From NCBI GenBank assembly GCA_002633005.1, contig NMRA01000587.1:126001-190000 (forward strand): a DNA stretch of 64,000 bases, in the 5' to 3' direction. The DNA is from Phoronis australis. Lineage: Eukaryota > Phoronida > Phoronidae. The translations under genes and the position numbers were made by a program. Shown here piece after piece: positions 60,180 to 64,000 of the stretch (its first letter is position 1; each line of letters opens with the position of its first letter). Below the pieces are notes generated by a model, which worked only from the letters and a program-made list of their open reading frames with translations, was not told the DNA's origin and searched no databases.

Positions 60180-62300
60180 TACTACACATTAAGAACTGAT
60201 GTTGTGATATCAGAGTAATCACTAAGCGGAGCTTTTGGATTGCTGGTGACATAGAGGTCAATCCAGGACCAGTCATTCAGGCTTCAGTCTGCTTCAACAT
60301 CAACAGTATCAAGGCGAACAATTTTTCAAGATTTGAAACCTTCAAGCAATTATTATAGATAAAAAGGACATGGTCATAGCCATATTGAATCTGGAACACT
60401 GTCAGAAGACAACCTCAGTGCACTCATTATTTCAGAATACAGCATTGCCCACGACGCTCATGCCGGGAGGGGGTTGAACTTGTTTGTCCACAACTTCGTA
60501 AATTACAAAACAATTGATAATAAAATTATACAATCAATGAATAACTGATGGATAAAATTTTATGTCAACCACAAGAAGGTATATTGTGTTTTTTCTATCG
60601 CTCACCCTCACAGACGTCCCATGAATGTAAAGCATATTTCAAGACCTTTTCAGAACAATTGCAAGAACTCTCACAAATTAATAAAACAATTGTTACCAAA
60701 GGGGATTTCAACGCAAGAAATAGTACTTGACAATGACAACCAAGCCGGTCTCGAATTATTCGATATTCTCCTCTCAAATGACTGTGTAAAACTAATAAAC
60801 GAACCGACAACTTAATTTATGTATTACAAACAATCTCAGATTAATTGATACCACTTAAGTTAGACCTCCCATTGGTAACACAGAGCGCCAGGTTCACACT
60901 CAGCTGCTAACCTAAAGAACCAGACATTATCAAAAAGATCTGGAATTAAAACCTTATTGACATGGACAAACTGCGCACTGACATAACCACATTTAACTGG
61001 ACTGACATACTGAAAAAAGTGGCATAAATGACGCAGTCTCAACATTCACACAGTCACACTACAACAGATAATAATATCCCATTAACCATTAAAACAATAA
61101 AAAACAAGAACAAACCGCTGTTTAAAAATAATTCTGAAATAAATAAAAGAAATATACTGTACAGATAGTTCAGAAAATCAAATAACCCGTGCACGTTTAA
61201 GTGCTACAAAGGATAGTGCAAGAATGTGGAAGAACTAATTAAAAAGACAAAACAAGACTATAAGATGAAAATTATATGCAACGTCAATATTCTCTCCAAA
61301 AAATCTGAGGCATAGTGGGATATAGTAAACAAAATTCGAAGACAGCTAAAGCAATCGTCATACTAAAACATCCACTCAAAGGAATTCAATACTCACGCGT
61401 CACCAAAAACTAACATAGTAAATTATTTCTAGAATACTTCCCCGCCAAGAGTCACATTGCGCCAACAACAAACTTTCCGGAATTCCCAAACAGATCATTA
61501 GAACACCTCTCTGACGTACAAGCCCAACCACTTGAAGTCCAAAAACTACAAGAAAACATCGACGAGAACACAAACAACGATAGCAATCTAATAACCAATA
61601 AAGTAATCAAGATAATAGCAAGGGAGCTTACAGTACCTCTGACAACATTATATCACAAAATCCTGCAATCTGGAAATTTTCTGGAAACTTGTCAACTATA
61701 GCCCCATAATTCTACGTAAAAAATTATTCAAAATTATTTCTCAACACAGGTTTGGCCACCTCTCTTCACAAAATCTCAAATATCGTCGCCAATTTGGATT
61801 CGTGCCTGGGAACAGCACTGTGTCCCAAATTACAGAAATTGTACATGACATCCACCTCCAGTTTGAGTAAGGGTACAACACGAGATCCGTATTTTTAAAC
61901 ATTGCGTCAGCTTTTGATGTCGTTCCCCATGATCCAGACACAATAAACTCTAAAACATTCTTATATGCTGAAGACACAGCAATTTTCTATCCAATCTGAA
62001 AGAGCATACCCATGACTCCTTACAAGTGCAAACTGACATAAACAAACTCTATGACTGGTCTTACAAATGGAAGATGAAATTTAAACCTGAAAAAGTGTTG
62101 ATCTTATATTTTCTAAGTCTAATAATACTAATTTCCAAACAAATCCAATGCTGGAATTATCACTCAATGGGGAAGTTACATGTATTCACAATATCGTAAA
62201 GGTGAAATTAGGAGCTTCTTTGAAATCGTTTAGGAACAGCACTCGCTGTCCACTGTGGAAAGCCCGATGACAACATTGAACAATAACTGAGATGATTTTG
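60180..62300 (+). mobile_element. Decayed CR1-like non-LTR retrotransposon with a 2A-like motif
   Basis: In order: a 2A-like motif GDIEVNPGP (60245-60271); AP endonuclease fragments (FSRFETFKQL near 60330, AHAGRGLNLFVHNF near 60460, FYRSPSQTS near 60595, KGDFNAR near 60700); and reverse transcriptase fragments (QFGFVPGNSTVSQITEIVHD near 61792, FLNIASAFDVVPHD near 61893, LYAEDTAIF near 61965). The piece between the last two is missing, so an internal deletion removed part of the palm. Stops and frameshifts are frequent. The 3' flank (62360-62480) is rich in ATA/GATAA triplets. Confidence 0.82.
60245..60271 (+). other. 2A-like ribosome-skipping motif
   Basis: It encodes G-D-I-E-V-N-P-G-P, an exact match to the D(V/I)ExNPGP consensus, preceded by ITKRSFWIA. 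In this family it lies at the N-terminal side of the endonuclease ORF. The surrounding copy is a pseudogene. Confidence 0.8.
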
Positions 62301-62829
62301 AAATCTTTGAGGTTCATGATGTATTAACACTTTGCTAAATTTGTATTGTGTCCTCGTTAATTGAATTTATAAATATTAATAATAATGATAAGGATAACGA
62401 AAACGATAACGAGTGATAGTAGGGACTAATAGTAGTAACTGGAGTGATAGTAATGTAATGCTAATAAAAATGATAATAAGTATCCAAATTCATGTCGTGT
62501 CAGCCCGGTGGGCATTCCTATAGAAGATGTATACGAAAAGTGTCGCCGAAAATGTGTTTTTTACTTAAAATACTCTCCAAAATGGTGTCATTTTCGACAA
62601 AAATATATCGAGAAGGTGCCTTTCTTGAATTTTTGGAACAGAAGTGTGCCAAAATGTGAGGTTTTACAGAAATTTTAATAGTCTCTAAATGGGTCACGAG
62701 CCCACTCTCTAAACGGGTAGGTATTCAATTTTTCATGAGGCACTCCTCGTCTAAAATATTCTAGAATCCCCCTGCCGTGCTAGATACCATTTGTTCGTGA
62801 TTTTAGTCATTTTTGCAAGATGACGTGGG

Positions 62830-62985
62830 TTTCGTAAAATGTAACAATAGCACATTTCTCGCATGTGCGTTCGACGTGAAATGTAACAACTGCGTATTTA
62901 CGTAACAACTTGTTACCTGTTAGGAGAGGCTTAGCAACGTAAAATGTACATTTTACGAAATTGTTACATTTTACGGCGTATCACA
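62830..62985. mobile_element. GTAAAATGTAACA inverted-repeat element, copy 1
   Basis: It begins CGTAAAATGTAACAAT and ends GTTACATTTTACGG, with further copies of TGTAACA / TGTTACAT inside. It shares the order of its interior (CATTTCTCG, ATGTGCGTTCG, GTAACAACTTGTTAC, AGGAGAGGC) with copy 2. Confidence 0.75.
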
Positions 62986-63313
62986 GCACCCGTCGTTTCT
63001 CTCCTTTTGTGTGATGCAGGGCAATTACTGCACTGGCCATGCCTCCAAGGTAATAAATCACTAGCCGAAATAAATCAAACTATCGTGGATTAAAACTGTT
63101 GTTTTTTCTATTAAACTGGCTTCCGAAATTAAATTCTCCATGAAAATTTTTGCTATTGTCGTTCAAACCCGAAGAAATACGATAAATATATGTTGTTCTT
63201 ACAAAGGGAAGTGTGTTTACTGTAATGTTGGATAAAAATTGTTTATGAGCGTCAACAAAAGAATGTAAGAACGCTTTAGCGATAAAAAAAATTGTTACAT
63301 GGTCCTGGAAACT

Positions 63314-63449
63314 CATTTCGTGTGCAATTGAAACTACATGCTGTACATTTTTTACTATACCATTAAACTACTCATTTAAAACATTTCGTGTGCAATTGAA
63401 ACTACATGCTGTACATTTTTTACTATACCATTAAACTACTCATTTAAAA
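63314..63449. repeat. Perfect 68-bp tandem duplication
   Basis: CATTTCGTGTGCAATTGAAA and onward (63314-63381) is repeated immediately at 63382-63449 with almost no differences, so it is recent. Confidence 0.95.
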
Positions 63450-63589
63450 AAAACATGGAGACACATTTGTAAAGTCGACCTGGCACATTTGATAGAATTT
63501 CATTCACACAATCCGAAAAAGAAGGCGTTAAGTGTGTGAACGGTTTCTTCCATTTGACAAGTACCTTGCAAACTCTTGAAATATGACGT

Positions 63590-63770
63590 CGCTTCCGTAA
63601 AATGTAACAATGGTACATTTCTCGAATGTGCATTCGGCGTAAATTGTAACAATTACATCAAATGTAACAACTTGTTACATTTTAGGAGAGGCCTAGTAAC
63701 GTAAAATGTAACAATGACATAAAATGTAACAGTTGTTACACTTTACGAAATTGTTACATTTTACGGCTTT
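63590..63770. mobile_element. GTAAAATGTAACA inverted-repeat element, copy 2
   Basis: Same structure as 62830-62985 and the same orientation, about 0.76 kb away, with one extra internal GTAAAATGTAACA unit. ATGACGT precedes both copies and GTTACATTTTACGGC closes both. Confidence 0.75.
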
Positions 63771-64000
63771 TCATTGCAGTCTTACCCCCCGGAATGTTAA
63801 CGTAAAAAACAAAGTTTGACTGGAATATTTTTGCTTCGTCGCGGTTGTCGATATCCTTACCAATACAATGCTATCGTTATTTCAATTGCAATTTCCAAAA
63901 GTCTTCATCAAAACATTTTGAAGCATGACCTACCAGGCAAGTATTTACGCATAATGTTGAATGGTATTGATAGAGACGCCACCATGGTTTCAGTCACGCC

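Overview
This is a window of animal nuclear DNA, AT-rich, with split genes, GT-AG introns and many small repeats. I judge it to be a marine invertebrate, probably a deuterostome. The grounds are a degenerate Ty3/gypsy element with integrase ahead of reverse transcriptase (the Gmr1-like arrangement first described in deuterostomes) and a CR1-type LINE with a 2A-like motif, also known from sea urchin and amphioxus. This is inference, and no species can be named from the sequence alone.

Positions 1-27.7 kb form a compact block of conserved housekeeping genes, whose exons I rebuilt by hand from splice sites, reading phase and family similarity. A SERF/4F5 gene (minus, last part unresolved) lies head-to-head with SUB1/PC4 (plus, 4 coding exons, 121 aa). 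SUB1 converges on the MOCS2 locus (minus), which encodes both molybdopterin synthase subunits one after the other: MOCS2A (3 exons, 89 aa) upstream and MOCS2B (3 exons, 148 aa) downstream. MOCS2A is head-to-head with SNAPC3 (plus, 9 exons, 380 aa); the start codons are only 229 bp apart across a shared promoter with NRF1-like and YY1-like motifs. Introns of these genes hold minisatellites, hairpins, small inverted-repeat elements and a 3.3 kb hAT-like element with nested insertions.

Positions 31-37 kb hold two tandem single-exon genes for seven-helix membrane proteins of a family I do not recognise. They are clear paralogues, and they are the best candidates here for something undescribed.

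Positions 37-46 kb look non-coding, with a tRNA-derived SINE-like piece, a strong inverted-repeat element and two THAP-like cysteine fragments. Positions 46.2-50.4 kb (minus) hold the last two exons of a class A GPCR (TM3-TM7); the exons for its N-terminus, TM1 and TM2 are not securely found.

Positions 52-64 kb are mostly repeats: SINE-like and MITE remnants, a decayed Gmr1-like LTR retrotransposon (54.1-57.3 kb) followed by a probable LTR, a long CT-rich low-complexity tract, a decayed CR1-like LINE (60.2-62.3 kb), and a pair of inverted-repeat-rich elements near the end.
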